DNA of 64,000 bases, taken from Thermocoleostomius sinensis A174. Lineage in GTDB: Bacteria; Cyanobacteriota; Cyanobacteriia; Elainellales; Elainellaceae. The notes under the pieces are model-generated. The model was not told the origin of the DNA. It made no database searches and saw only the letters and a list, made by a program, of their open reading frames with translations. Position numbers and translations under genes: made by a program. The first letter of the stretch is position 1. Each line of letters begins with the position of its first letter. Where the stretch lies: positions 124,001 through 188,000 of the forward strand of contig NZ_CP113797.1 in assembly GCF_026802175.1 (NCBI RefSeq). Direction: 5' to 3'. Positions 1-8,600 of the stretch are shown here, piece after piece.

Positions 1-2
1 GA

Positions 3-206
3 TTAAACACAGCTTTGACTATAGCTTTGACTGCTACTGTGATTAGAATTGACTCTCGTATTTACCATTTGTTCAACGTCGATCGGCGACGATGTGTCAG
101 AGGAAGAGCAATTATTAGACGTGACAATAACGCTTGTTGCTTGAGCCACAGCCTTACCATCTGCTGAAACTGCCTGTTGAACTACAACTCTCTTCATGCG
201 GATCAT
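3..206 (-). CDS. small Ser/Asn-rich hypothetical protein of the peptide-export island
   Basis: A 67-residue ORF with its own stop codon inside the window. The start is supported by a GGAG core eight bases upstream of the first ATG; a second ATG three codons later is possible. The N-terminal half (MKRVVVQQAVSADGKAVA) is Val/Ala-rich and the C-terminal half is rich in Ser, Asn and Thr. It has no signal peptide, no membrane segment and no double-glycine leader, unlike the peptides upstream. It is the last readable gene of the minus-strand island, 46 bases after the PpiC-like gene, so it may be a structural or accessory component of that system. I do not recognise a family and assign no function. 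Confidence 0.5.
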   Translation of the reverse strand: MIRMKRVVVQQAVSADGKAVAQATSVIVTSNNCSSSDTSSPIDVEQMVNTRVNSNHSSSQSYSQSCV

Positions 207-252
207 AAACTTGTCTCCAAATGTTTCAATGTCATTGTTTTAGTATCACTAT

Positions 253-1011
253 TCAGGGTGATGAGGAATGATGCAACAAATAGTTCAATTCACTGTTCAA
301 CCATTCTTGAAAGAGGTTATTGAGAATATCTTTTCGTATCTCTTCTGTCAGTTCAGCCATTGTAAATTCCTCTACTAGCAGCAGATCATAACCTTGTTCA
401 CTCTTGCAAGGGCCAATAACTTCTCCCAATCTAGCTCCAAAAATGAGGGCAGCCAGTTCAGGTTTCAACTTCCATCGGTAAAATTGTCCTTCATAACCAC
501 AATACAAACGACGTTGTTCATCCACGTCATAAAGATGAGCCGCTTCATAAAAACTGATTTCATCTTCCTCAATTTGGTAGAGCAGTTCCTGAGCAAGCTG
601 CTCATAGGGAACAGTGATTTTGTAAAAAGACACTTGTTCAAAATCAAGCCGATGTTCAACAAAATACTTTTCAACCTCTTGCTCAAATAAAGCTTCAGCA
701 AGTTTTTGAGCTAAAAGATAGCGACGAATTCCCATCTCCCACTCTTCTACCGTAATCATTTGATCCTCTAGCCAAGCCAAGGTTGCTTCTGCGCTTTCTA
801 GCCGTCTCTGGTATCGCTGGCGATCGGCTTCTGCTTGAATCTCTTCAGGTGTGATGGTTATGCCTTGCTCTTGAGCCACTCGCTGAATAATTCGCTGACA
901 TAACAGTTTGTGACAGATTTCTTTGAGATACAACTCCTGCTTCAAGTACTCTACTATTTCTTCTGATTCAATCGATATGCCCGATAACTCAACCATTGCT
1001 GTGCATAGCAT
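253..1011 (-). CDS. PpiC/SurA-like peptidylprolyl isomerase of peptide-export island
   Basis: A 252-residue protein with a helical SurA-N-like region (about 20-120, charged, with conserved-looking Ile-Thr-Pro-Glu-Glu-Ile at 52-57) followed by a parvulin (PpiC) type region (about 125-225) that ends with the family-typical stretch 'GEVIGPCKSEQGYDLLLVEE'. Parvulins catalyse cis/trans isomerisation of Xaa-Pro bonds and often chaperone exported proteins. There is no signal peptide, so it is probably cytoplasmic and may act on substrates before export. It lies 96 bases downstream of precursor peptide 1 on the same strand. Proteins of this type commonly accompany C39-ABC transporter/HlyD pairs in cyanobacteria. 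The family call is good; enzymatic activity is inferred. Confidence 0.75.
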   Translation of the reverse strand: MLCTAMVELSGISIESEEIVEYLKQELYLKEICHKLLCQRIIQRVAQEQGITITPEEIQAEADRQRYQRRLESAEATLAWLEDQMITVEEWEMGIRRYLLAQKLAEALFEQEVEKYFVEHRLDFEQVSFYKITVPYEQLAQELLYQIEEDEISFYEAAHLYDVDEQRRLYCGYEGQFYRWKLKPELAALIFGARLGEVIGPCKSEQGYDLLLVEEFTMAELTEEIRKDILNNLFQEWLNSELNYLLHHSSSP

Positions 1012-1107
1012 TGTCCATTTCTATCCAACTATTATTGTGGCGCTTACCTGCCACACCAACCATCAGAATTCATTGCCCTTTTGCAAACACCAACTTTTAT
1101 GGAAACC

Positions 1108-1425
1108 TTACGATTCAAATACAGTCGATGTAGAGTGGCTACTACTCCATGCTCGGTTCCGAGTACCGTCACTATAGGCACTGGCGCTTGCAGTTGCATC
1201 GGCCGACGAAATAGAGAACCCACTGCCCGCCCGAACGATCGTAGAGGTGCGAGTACGAGTAGAGGCATAATCACCCGTTGCCACTGCAATAGCTTCTGCT
1301 TCGCTAAAACGTGCTTCAGTTGCGGTTCTCGCTCTTGCACTTGCATATCCTCCCTCAACCTTTGCCTCTTGCTGAGGTGACAATTCCAGATAAGCTAAGT
1401 CTCTAATGACTAAAGTATGGCTCAT
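1108..1425 (-). CDS. double-glycine-leader precursor peptide 1 (Ala/Ser/Thr-rich)
   Basis: A 105-residue protein. I place the start at the ATG at 1425 rather than 26 codons upstream, because the conserved leader begins there. The leader is 26 residues, carries IRDLAYLE and ends in Val-Glu-Gly-Gly, matching the (I/L)xDLxxLE...GG leader shared by the peptides upstream. The core (27-105) alternates small polar and other residues (for example YASARARTATEA and SADATASASAYS), a pattern that suits beta strands. It has no Cys, so a lanthipeptide or disulfide-bonded product is unlikely. The likely role is an exported bacteriocin-like or signalling peptide, cleaved and secreted by the C39 transporter at 5646-8822. 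Fate and activity are inferred. Confidence 0.75.
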   Translation of the reverse strand: MSHTLVIRDLAYLELSPQQEAKVEGGYASARARTATEARFSEAEAIAVATGDYASTRTRTSTIVRAGSGFSISSADATASASAYSDGTRNRAWSSSHSTSTVFES

Positions 1426-1528
1426 CTTTTTTCTTCTCTTAGAAAGTGAGCATTTCAATTGCTTGAAGGCAAGCTTTACCATACAGTAAAAAACTTTTGA
1501 CACTCACAGTTGTTCAATCTCGATCATT

Positions 1529-1565
1529 CAATCACTGAAAGTTACAAACGAACTTTCAGTGATTG
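1529..1565. other. 15-bp perfect inverted repeat (stem-loop)
   Basis: Arms at 1529-1543 and 1551-1565 are perfectly complementary (CAATCACTGAAAGTT and its reverse complement) around a 7-base loop. The stem lies between the stop of precursor 2 (1608) and the start of precursor 1 (1425). No T-run follows on the minus strand, so it is not a classical intrinsic terminator. It may be an mRNA-processing or stabilising hairpin that separates expression of the two peptide genes. Confidence 0.6.
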
Positions 1566-1607
1566 CTTGATGGACTAGCCATCTAGTAACTCAAAGCTTC
1601 AGTGTAA

Positions 1608-1925
1608 TTAGAAGCTGATTAGAGCAGCAGAAGAACTAGAGGAGAAAGAGTTGCCGTTATAGTCCACAACAGCAAGAGTATCCGCCTTGGTATAGGAGTA
1701 AGCATAACGGTTGCCAACATCTGCTACACCTTTAGCACCAGCAGCAGCAGAAACATTATGAACATCGCGTGGTGGATTGATAATCGTCGTAAACCTGTTC
1801 GTTGTGTCAAACGTTGTGGTTACCGAGTCAACTTGAGTAAAACCTCTACCCGAAGGGCGAGTACCACCTTGAACATTGTTAGCTTCCGAAACAACTTCCA
1901 AATGATTCAGATCGGAAATAATCAT
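1608..1925 (-). CDS. double-glycine-leader precursor peptide 2
   Basis: A 105-residue protein. The start is the ATG at 1925, preceded by AAGGAG at 7-base spacing; the 13 codons upstream lack support. The 21-residue leader MIISDLNHLEVVSEANNVQGG is followed by a core beginning TRPSGRGF. The core is rich in Thr, Ser, Asn and Ala, contains a Tyr cluster (RYAYSYTKAD) and ends in a Ser run. There is no Cys. By leader, size and position it is a cargo peptide for the local C39-ABC/HlyD exporter. The product's activity is unknown. Confidence 0.75.
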   Translation of the reverse strand: MIISDLNHLEVVSEANNVQGGTRPSGRGFTQVDSVTTTFDTTNRFTTIINPPRDVHNVSAAAGAKGVADVGNRYAYSYTKADTLAVVDYNGNSFSSSSSAALISF

Positions 1926-2258
1926 TGCTTTACTCCTTGAGAATTTAATGTATTCTTGAGTCAAACAACTTGATTTCAGTTGTTAATTAAACAATAGATC
2001 TTTTTAGAAGGTTGATGTTGCCAAGTTGGCAGTTTATTGTTTATTTGAATTTTCCCAATGTGTCCGTTATTAGGAGAATATAATTGAGCAGAAATTGAGC
2101 AGTAAATTTCGACTTTAGGCTGTTAGCTGGAACCAGGATACAACCCACTATAAGTTACAAAATAGAATAAGGCTGTAGCGTATTTTAAGCGCTCTACAAC
2201 CTCATTGATAATTCTCCAATTTATAGTAGTTCACAACGACTTGTAAGCCTAGCCTTGC
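1926..2258. other. intergenic region upstream of precursor 2
   Basis: A 333-base gap between precursor 3 and precursor 2. It contains one copy of the 13-bp palindrome described at 2019-2031, is AT-rich, and has no ORF that looks real. It probably carries the promoter of precursor 2. Confidence 0.4.
2019..2031. promoter_or_regulatory. palindrome TGCCAAGTTGGCA, candidate operator
   Basis: A 13-bp palindrome of the form TGCCAA-N-TTGGCA, 93 bases upstream of the precursor 2 start. Two more copies differ only at the central base (3021-3033 and 5498-5510). All three lie in the peptide-export island, suggesting binding by one dimeric regulator. The regulator is unknown. Confidence 0.55.
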
Positions 2259-2591
2259 TTAGTTTCCAGGACTAGGTAGGCTATAGGTTACAATCGAGGA
2301 TGAAGTAAAGTAACCGTTATGAAATCTGCCCACGATTGTAGTTACCGTCATTCTTGAGTTATTTCGATCGTACCTGCCTTGCAGGGTAATATTCAAGCCA
2401 GGAATGTCTGAGAATGAGTAATTAAATCTTGGAGATTTTGACAAATGAGTACTAACTAATTCAGTTTCATTGAGCTTGAGAGAAAGCCGATCGCCAACTA
2501 AATTCAGGAAAAGAATATTGCGAGTTGAAGCACCAACAACCAGCCCATGTCCTTCAACGATTTCAAAACAGTCTAAATCTGAAATCAACAT
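2259..2591 (-). CDS. leader-bearing precursor peptide 3
   Basis: A 110-residue protein preceded by a purine-rich AGAGGGGG tract. The leader-like start MLISDLDCFEIVEGHG aligns with the neighbours, but the expected cleavage site is Val-Val-Gly-Ala instead of Gly-Gly. C39 peptidases are known to accept Gly-Ala. The remainder (22-110) is rich in Ser, Thr, Asn and aromatic residues and looks beta-rich; its single Cys lies in the leader. It sits 39 bases downstream of precursor 4, so the two are probably co-transcribed. It is a likely cargo of the exporter; function unknown. Confidence 0.7.
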   Translation of the reverse strand: MLISDLDCFEIVEGHGLVVGASTRNILFLNLVGDRLSLKLNETELVSTHLSKSPRFNYSFSDIPGLNITLQGRYDRNNSRMTVTTIVGRFHNGYFTSSSIVTYSLPSPGN

Positions 2592-2630
2592 AGAATAGCC
2601 CCCTCTACCTTTGCAGGTTAGGATGAAACA

Positions 2631-2963
2631 CTACGGTAAATCGATCGCAATCACAAATCCTCGAGAAATCGTCATATCTCGGTTAGGAAAATAGTGAGAC
2701 TTTGTTCTGCCAATTACCCTGTCACCTTCACCATAAACAGTTACTCCAGCGGTGGAATCTTCCCCAACTGCTACAGCAAATCCGCGTCCTCTAGCAATGC
2801 CAACACCGCTTGGTAGGAGCCTCACTGTAGCGTTTGTGTCTGTTAAGGTGTGAGACGGAATGCCGGTAGCCGATGCATAAGCATCTACAACTACACCCAC
2901 TTCACCAGCAATGGGGAGGCTGTCTGAAATAGTTTCTAGATAACTTAAATCCGCAATCTGCAT
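2631..2963 (-). CDS. leader-bearing precursor peptide 4
   Basis: A 110-residue protein with the leader MQIADLSYLETISDSLPIAG, almost identical at its start to the motif inside the HetP-like protein upstream (QIADLSYLE). The expected Gly-Gly is Ala-Gly-Glu, an atypical site. The rest is Val/Gly/Ala/Thr-rich with repeated short strands such as GFAVAVGE and GVTVYGEG, and has no Cys. An AGGGA sits about 12 bases upstream of the ATG. It lies 57 bases downstream of one TGCCAANTTGGCA palindrome and heads a two-gene run with precursor 3. It is probably exported by the local transporter, or is a relative that has lost processing. Confidence 0.7.
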   Translation of the reverse strand: MQIADLSYLETISDSLPIAGEVGVVVDAYASATGIPSHTLTDTNATVRLLPSGVGIARGRGFAVAVGEDSTAGVTVYGEGDRVIGRTKSHYFPNRDMTISRGFVIAIDLP

Positions 2964-3020
2964 AAATGAACTAATCCCTAGGCTTTGGTTTAGACCATAC
3001 CATGTGTTCTTTCAACCATT

Positions 3021-3033
3021 TGCCAATTTGGCA
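3021..3033. promoter_or_regulatory. palindrome TGCCAATTTGGCA, candidate operator
   Basis: Second copy of the 13-bp palindrome, 57 bases upstream of the precursor 4 start, a position compatible with direct transcriptional control of that gene. It is followed on the plus strand by GCTTTT, similar to the flank of the copy at 5498. Confidence 0.55.
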
Positions 3034-3128
3034 GCTTTTGTGCAAATATTTCAGTGTTTGTTTCAGCGTATATTTTCAATGCTTGGTTTCAGCATGTAGA
3101 GCAGATTTCTTTGTAACACTATCAATAG

Positions 3129-3512
3129 TTAGTGATACGATCGAAGAAGCTCCAAAATTGCATTGAGGCTAATAAAATCAGATGAACGATCGCCGCCGCG
3201 TACCTGCGAATATCGTTCGTCGAGTGGCTCTAGGTAACTTAAGTCAGCAATTTGATGAGAGGGCTTGTGAGGAGCTTGAGAGCTAGAATAATCACGACTA
3301 GTTCCCTTACTTTTAGTCATGGTAGAAGCATTCTCTTTCATCAAGCGATTGTAAGTGCGATACGGAATATAATGCAATGGGTTATAACCAGCAAATCGCA
3401 AAACCAGAACACAAGCCCAAGAATATTTTCCTGCTAAAATTGCATCCACTACTTGGGTAAATTGTTCAGTTGTCATGACTTTATCCAACCGATTGTGTGT
3501 GTTAGAATGCAC
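3129..3512 (-). CDS. HetP-family protein with C-terminal double-glycine leader-like module
   Basis: I choose the GTG at 3512, preceded by a perfect AGGAGG at 9-base spacing, giving 127 residues. Residues 13-63 match the HetP family of heterocyst-commitment proteins, with the hallmark stretch 'ILAGKYSWACVLVLRFAGYN' followed by PLHYIPYRTYNRL. Residues 87-107 read QIADLSYLEPLDERY then SQVRGG, which aligns over its whole length with the leaders of the neighbouring precursors. A 20-residue tail (108-127) follows the Gly-Gly. In Anabaena, hetP lies beside hetC, which encodes a peptidase-ABC exporter; here a HetC-like exporter and HlyD lie directly upstream (66 bases after hlyD). I infer that this protein, or its tail, is a substrate of the C39 peptidase. 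Whether characterised HetP proteins share the tail I could not check. Its presence does not prove that the host makes heterocysts. Confidence 0.85.
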   Translation of the reverse strand: MHSNTHNRLDKVMTTEQFTQVVDAILAGKYSWACVLVLRFAGYNPLHYIPYRTYNRLMKENASTMTKSKGTSRDYSSSQAPHKPSHQIADLSYLEPLDERYSQVRGGDRSSDFISLNAILELLRSYH

Positions 3513-3578
3513 AACTGTTTTCCTCCTAGAATTGTTTCCACTCGATCGCCAACGAACTACCCAACGCGAATTCAAATC

Positions 3579-5123
3579 TTACAAGTTGATTCCCTCTTGG
3601 AGTTTCTTAATTGGATCTAGCAACACGTCAGCAATACGGCGCTGACGTGTAATAATTTCGGCACTCGCCGTTTGCCCAGCCTTGAAAGTAATCGTTTGAT
3701 TGGCAGGACGCATATTGCTTTGTTTCAAAGCAATCTCGACACGGTATACGGCTCCCCGAACCTCATCTATTTCCACATCCGGAGAAATCGAGACAACCTT
3801 GCCTGGGACAATGCCGTATTCTTGGTAGGGAAAGGCATCAAACTTAATTTGTGCAGGCATTCCTGTGTGGACAAAACCAGCCTCTCGATTTGGTAGTGTC
3901 GCAGCTAACACAAGAGGAGCATGGCTGGGGGCAATTTCGGCGATTGTCTGTCCTGGTTGAGCAACCTCGCCTATATTTCGTATGGCAAGTGACGATACCA
4001 TTCCCGAAACAGGGGCGTACAGATACATCTGCTCTAGCTTTGTAGTCGCCGCTTTCAACAGATTATCAGTTTCGCTAATCTTGGCTCGCAGTTGAGTCAT
4101 TTCCATGTGCAACTGCTGTAAGCGCTGCTGGGCTTCCAATTCGCTCTGTTGTCCCTGGGCCTTGCGTTGAGCCATTTCTGCTTGCAATCGTTGAACCTCT
4201 GCCAGAGCCTGTTGTAGTTCACCTTGATTGCGCACAGTTGTGATGTGTTGCTCCTGTAAAGCCTGTTCTGCTTCAAAAATAAATTCTTGAGTCACGGCGC
4301 CTGCTTCTGCTAGAGGTTGCAGGCGTGATAGACGTGATTCATAGGCAATGGTTCGCCTTTCAAATTGTTCCAAAATCTCGCGATTTATGGCTACTTTGAT
4401 GGCGGTTTGATTGATTGCCATTTCTTGCGTTCGCAGTTCTGCTTTAGCGATCGCTCGACGAGTATCAAGCTCCGATTGTGTTCTCTCGATTAATTCTTGT
4501 GTTTCATGTAGTTGTAACTGATATGTCACAAGGCTTTGTTTGAGACGATCAATTTCTGCCTCGGCTAGGCGATCGTCCAATACAGCAATCACTTGACCAG
4601 CCTGAATTGATTCACCTTCTTCCACGGCAATTTGAGCGATTTCGCCTTGCACAACGGGTTGTACTTTGTAAACCTCACCTTGTGGCACGAGCCGCCCTTC
4701 CGCACGACTCACCTCTTGAATCCGTCCAAACCAGGCCCACGCTGCAAAAACGCCACTAAACAGCAGTCCTGCTAGAATCAATCGACTTGGTAAGTTAGAA
4801 GGCGGTTGGTCTAGAACATCTTGTAATGTGGGACTCCACACGGCGTTTGTCGTAGCAGGCTGGATTGTCTCTAACTTACGACGTAGTGGCTTTGCAGAAG
4901 GCGGAGATGATGGGTCTGGGGGCTTTTCGAGTGGAGAAGCACTCCCACCAGAGATTACCTCTGCTTCAGAAACAGATAAAAGTTCTAGCTTCGTCTCATG
5001 AGATGAATCGAAAAGTGAACAAGAAATGACTGAAGAATCAATGACGACAGATGATTGGGAAATTAGTTTTGGGTCAGCAGATAATAAAGAATTAAAGTTT
5101 TTGAGGTAATAATGATTTGACAT
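3579..5123 (-). CDS. HlyD-family periplasmic adaptor of the peptide exporter
   Basis: A 514-residue membrane-fusion protein that would link the inner-membrane ABC transporter to an outer-membrane channel. It has a long cytoplasmic tail (1-110), one transmembrane helix (about 113-133), a lipoyl-like half motif, a long coiled coil (about 175-360, Gln/Glu/Arg-rich) and a second lipoyl/beta-barrel region with 'LYAPVSGMVSSLAIRNIGE' and 'TGMPAQIKFDAFPYQEYG', typical of HlyD. The tail carries LLSVSEAEVISGG (48-60), which fits the classical double-glycine leader consensus LSxxE(L)xxIxGG except for Ala at the Leu position. It lies between the transporter (522 bases upstream) and the HetP-like gene. 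Confidence 0.9.
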   Translation of the reverse strand: MSNHYYLKNFNSLLSADPKLISQSSVVIDSSVISCSLFDSSHETKLELLSVSEAEVISGGSASPLEKPPDPSSPPSAKPLRRKLETIQPATTNAVWSPTLQDVLDQPPSNLPSRLILAGLLFSGVFAAWAWFGRIQEVSRAEGRLVPQGEVYKVQPVVQGEIAQIAVEEGESIQAGQVIAVLDDRLAEAEIDRLKQSLVTYQLQLHETQELIERTQSELDTRRAIAKAELRTQEMAINQTAIKVAINREILEQFERRTIAYESRLSRLQPLAEAGAVTQEFIFEAEQALQEQHITTVRNQGELQQALAEVQRLQAEMAQRKAQGQQSELEAQQRLQQLHMEMTQLRAKISETDNLLKAATTKLEQMYLYAPVSGMVSSLAIRNIGEVAQPGQTIAEIAPSHAPLVLAATLPNREAGFVHTGMPAQIKFDAFPYQEYGIVPGKVVSISPDVEIDEVRGAVYRVEIALKQSNMRPANQTITFKAGQTASAEIITRQRRIADVLLDPIKKLQEGINL

Positions 5124-5645
5124 GAGAACAGTACAAAAAAGTCAACGTTCAGGAAAATGAAAACAATCGAGCTAACCTGAAGCTAAAGACAAGCATCAGG
5201 TAAGTTATAGAATTTGTTGATACATATGTGAAAAACCATGATTTGAAGTAGATGCATCCGAGGTCAATTGAACTTGATGAACGGATTAATAGTTAAATTC
5301 TGGGTGAATTCAGTCAAAGCCAAACAATCAACTAATCAAACAATAAAGTTTCTGGGAGCAAGCGCAAAACTGTTAGTTTCAATCAGTGAAGCCTCAATAC
5401 TAGAGATCGATCGCATACGGCAACGCAGACAATGCCATGAATGATGATTGCTTAATATCCCTTGGTAAATATGCTAGGTTCGATGCATTTTGTGTTCTGC
5501 CAAATTGGCAAGTTTTTCATAGATCGATGTATTTGTTTACAAAATCTTGTTTCGTGCAAAACTTTCTCAATACGTTTCTCTAGATTCAAATCAAGTGAAC
5601 AGCAAGCATTAACTTAGGTGTTGGTTCAAGTATTAGCTGTATTAG
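5124..5645. other. 522-base intergenic region upstream of hlyD
   Basis: AT-rich, no credible ORF. It contains the third copy of the 13-bp palindrome (5498-5510). The length suggests that hlyD and downstream genes have their own promoter here rather than relying only on transcription from the ABC transporter gene. Confidence 0.4.
5498..5510. promoter_or_regulatory. palindrome TGCCAAATTGGCA, candidate operator
   Basis: Third copy of the 13-bp palindrome, 374 bases upstream of the hlyD start and 135 bases downstream of the ABC transporter stop. As at 3001-3010, TGTGTTCT lies just upstream on the plus strand. Confidence 0.55.
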
Positions 5646-8600
5646 CTATAGATCAAGCTGCTGCTGGGCCAGATGATAATAAAGCCCTTGCAGTGATAAA
5701 AGATCGTTATGCGATCCCTGCTCAACTAATACACCTCGATCGAGCACTAGAATCGTGTCGGCATGGCGCACCGTTGAGAGACGATGGGCAATAATAAACG
5801 TCGTGCGATCGCGCCGAATCTGAGCCAGATTGCGCTGAAACCGTCGCTCCGATTCTGTATCTAGTGAACTGGTTGCTTCATCCAGAATTAGGATTCTGGG
5901 ATCGCCCAGCAAGGCGCGGGCAATGGCAATCCGTTGTCGTTGTCCGCCTGATAGGGAACTGCCTCGTTCACCTACTTTCGTGTTGTAACCTAATGGCATC
6001 GCTTGAATAAAAGCATGGGCTTCGGCCAGCTTTGCCACTTCTACAACTTGCTCCAGTCTAAATTCCGATCGGTAGAGGGTGATGTTGTCTAAAATGGTTC
6101 CGGAAAACAGAAAACACTCCTGGGGCACAACGCCCAATTGCGATCGTAGCGATGCCGGAGAAACATGGCGAATATCATGTCCATCGACTATCACCCGCCC
6201 GTGATTAGGATGATATAGCCCCTCCAGCAGCTTCACTAGCGTGGTTTTGCCAGAGCCGCTGCGCCCCACGATCGCCACTGTTTGTCCAGGTTTGACATGA
6301 AATGAAATATTTTGCAGGGTGTTTTGCTCTTCATCTTCGCTATAGCGAAAAGTAACATCTTCAAACTGTACTTCCCCGTTCAAAGACGGCAACACTAAAA
6401 GTGGCTGCTGCACCGATTCTTCTGGAGCAGCTTCAAACACATCATTGAGTCGTTCAACGGAAATTAACACTTCCTGCAACTCGTCCCACAGTCCTGCTAG
6501 TGCTAAGACTGGGCTAATGACATAGCCAATCATCATATTGAACGCCACAAACTGACCGATCGTTAGCTGATCTTGAATCACTAACGCCGCGCCGAACCAC
6601 AGCAACGCTGTGCCACCGATTGAATTAATCAACCCGCTGACAGCCTGTAAGCGGATTGCCAACTTTTGACCGCGAAATTGTGTGTTAATTTGCCGAGTTA
6701 AATGATCTTCCCAGCGCCACCGCGCTTCTTTTTCCGCTGCCACAGATTTGATGGTGGTAACGCCAGTCAGCATTTCAACCAATACCGAATTTTGATCGGA
6801 AACTTCTTTAAAGATTTCCCGCGAGATTTTTCGCAGCAACGGTGTTGCACCCAGCGTCAACAGTAAGATCGGCACAATTAGCAATAACACCAGCAGGGTA
6901 AGTTGCCAATTGTAATAAAGCATTAACCCTAAATAGACAAAGCCAGTGAGAAAATTGAGCCAAGCGAGAACCACCTGTTGAATCAAAAACCGTTGAATCT
7001 TTTGATTCTCTTGTACTCGTGTGATGATATCTCCTACTCGACGAGTTTCAAAGAACTTGAGTGGTAACATTAACGTATAGTTAACAAATCCACTAATGAG
7101 AGTTAAATCCAATCGATTGGAAAAATAGGCTAATAGATACTGACGAACAGAAGATAGAAAAATACTCCAAATACCAAACACCAGTAATCCCACCGCGAAG
7201 ACATTGAGGGTAGTCAAACTTCTTTGTACGACTACCCTATCTAAGATAATTTGAGTGAATAGTGGTGTGACTAATCCAAATATCTGAATTAGAATCGAAA
7301 ACAAAATATTTTGTAGGGCCGTCGATCGATAAGGCAGCAATGCATTGAAGTATCGCCCCAGAGAAGCCTGCTGAATATCAGTAGACTGCAATTGCTCTGT
7401 GGGATCTAGCAATAGCCCATAGCCAGTCCAATGCTTTTGAAATTCACCATAGGACAGCGATCGGTGACCAAGGGCGGGGTCGGCAATCACAACTCGTTTA
7501 GCGCCAACTTGATAAACCACGACGTAATGCTCGCCCTGCCAGTGCGCAATCCAAGGATTGGTTTGTTCAGCCATACGACTGAAGCTAGCTCGAACGGGAC
7601 GAGCTTGAAATCCGACACTTTCGGCTGCTTTGGCCAATCCTTTGAGAGACGCGCCCGATCGCCCAACGTTCGCCCGTTCCCGCAGCACATGCAGAGGGAA
7701 CTGTTTGCCCCAATATCGCGAAATCATCGCTAAACAAGCGGCTCCACAATCTGACGAACTCTGCTGTTCTACCCAAGGATAGCGATCGAGCAAATCGAGC
7801 AGATGACGACGAACGGGCTTAGGAAAGGGAACCCGCGTTGACTTGGCTTCAGCCGGGGTAGAGGCAGGCGCCGAGATAGCTTTGCGCTCTGGCTGAGGCA
7901 AGGGTTGATAAATCATGCGCCCCCGCGATCGACGTTTAACCACATCAGCTTCGTCGTTTGAGGTCGTGAGGTGGTCTGGCTCACACCGCTCAACCGTCAC
8001 GTCTGATGGAGAACGCAGGGCAGCCAGTTCTTGCCACCGATCGACGGGCAGGTAATAGAGCCGCAAATCGGTTTGTGCCACCCAATCAGTTGGTGTGGGC
8101 GGCGGGTAGTTCCAATCTTGCCCAACGTGGGGCGGGGCTTGGCCGCGAATGGTTCCGGCTCTTAACCACACATGACCGGGGTTAACCGATGGAATTTCAG
8201 CCAAATGGGTTGCGGCTGGAAGCGCCTGATCTTGGATGGCTGGGACAAAGGCTGCTAACTGGTGACTGGCGATTGATTGGAGATTGGTAAGGCTGCGAAA
8301 AAAGATAAATTTTTCTCGGTTTTGCGCCTGGCTCAATAAATGCTGGTGCAAAGATGAACACTGTGACAGAAGCCGTTCCAGATTAGGCGCAGATAGGTGG
8401 GCGATTTGCACCGGGCTGGCGGCTACAGCGCGATAGGGCAAGGGGTCGGCAAGAAATAGGCCATCGGCTCCAAAGGTTTGGTTCGACTCCAACAATAGCG
8501 CCGACACCTCGCGTTGCCGATCGGCTCTGGAACACAATAGCCGCACTCGTCCTTGGCAGATCCAATACAAATCGGAAATTTTGTATTGATTGTGACTGTT

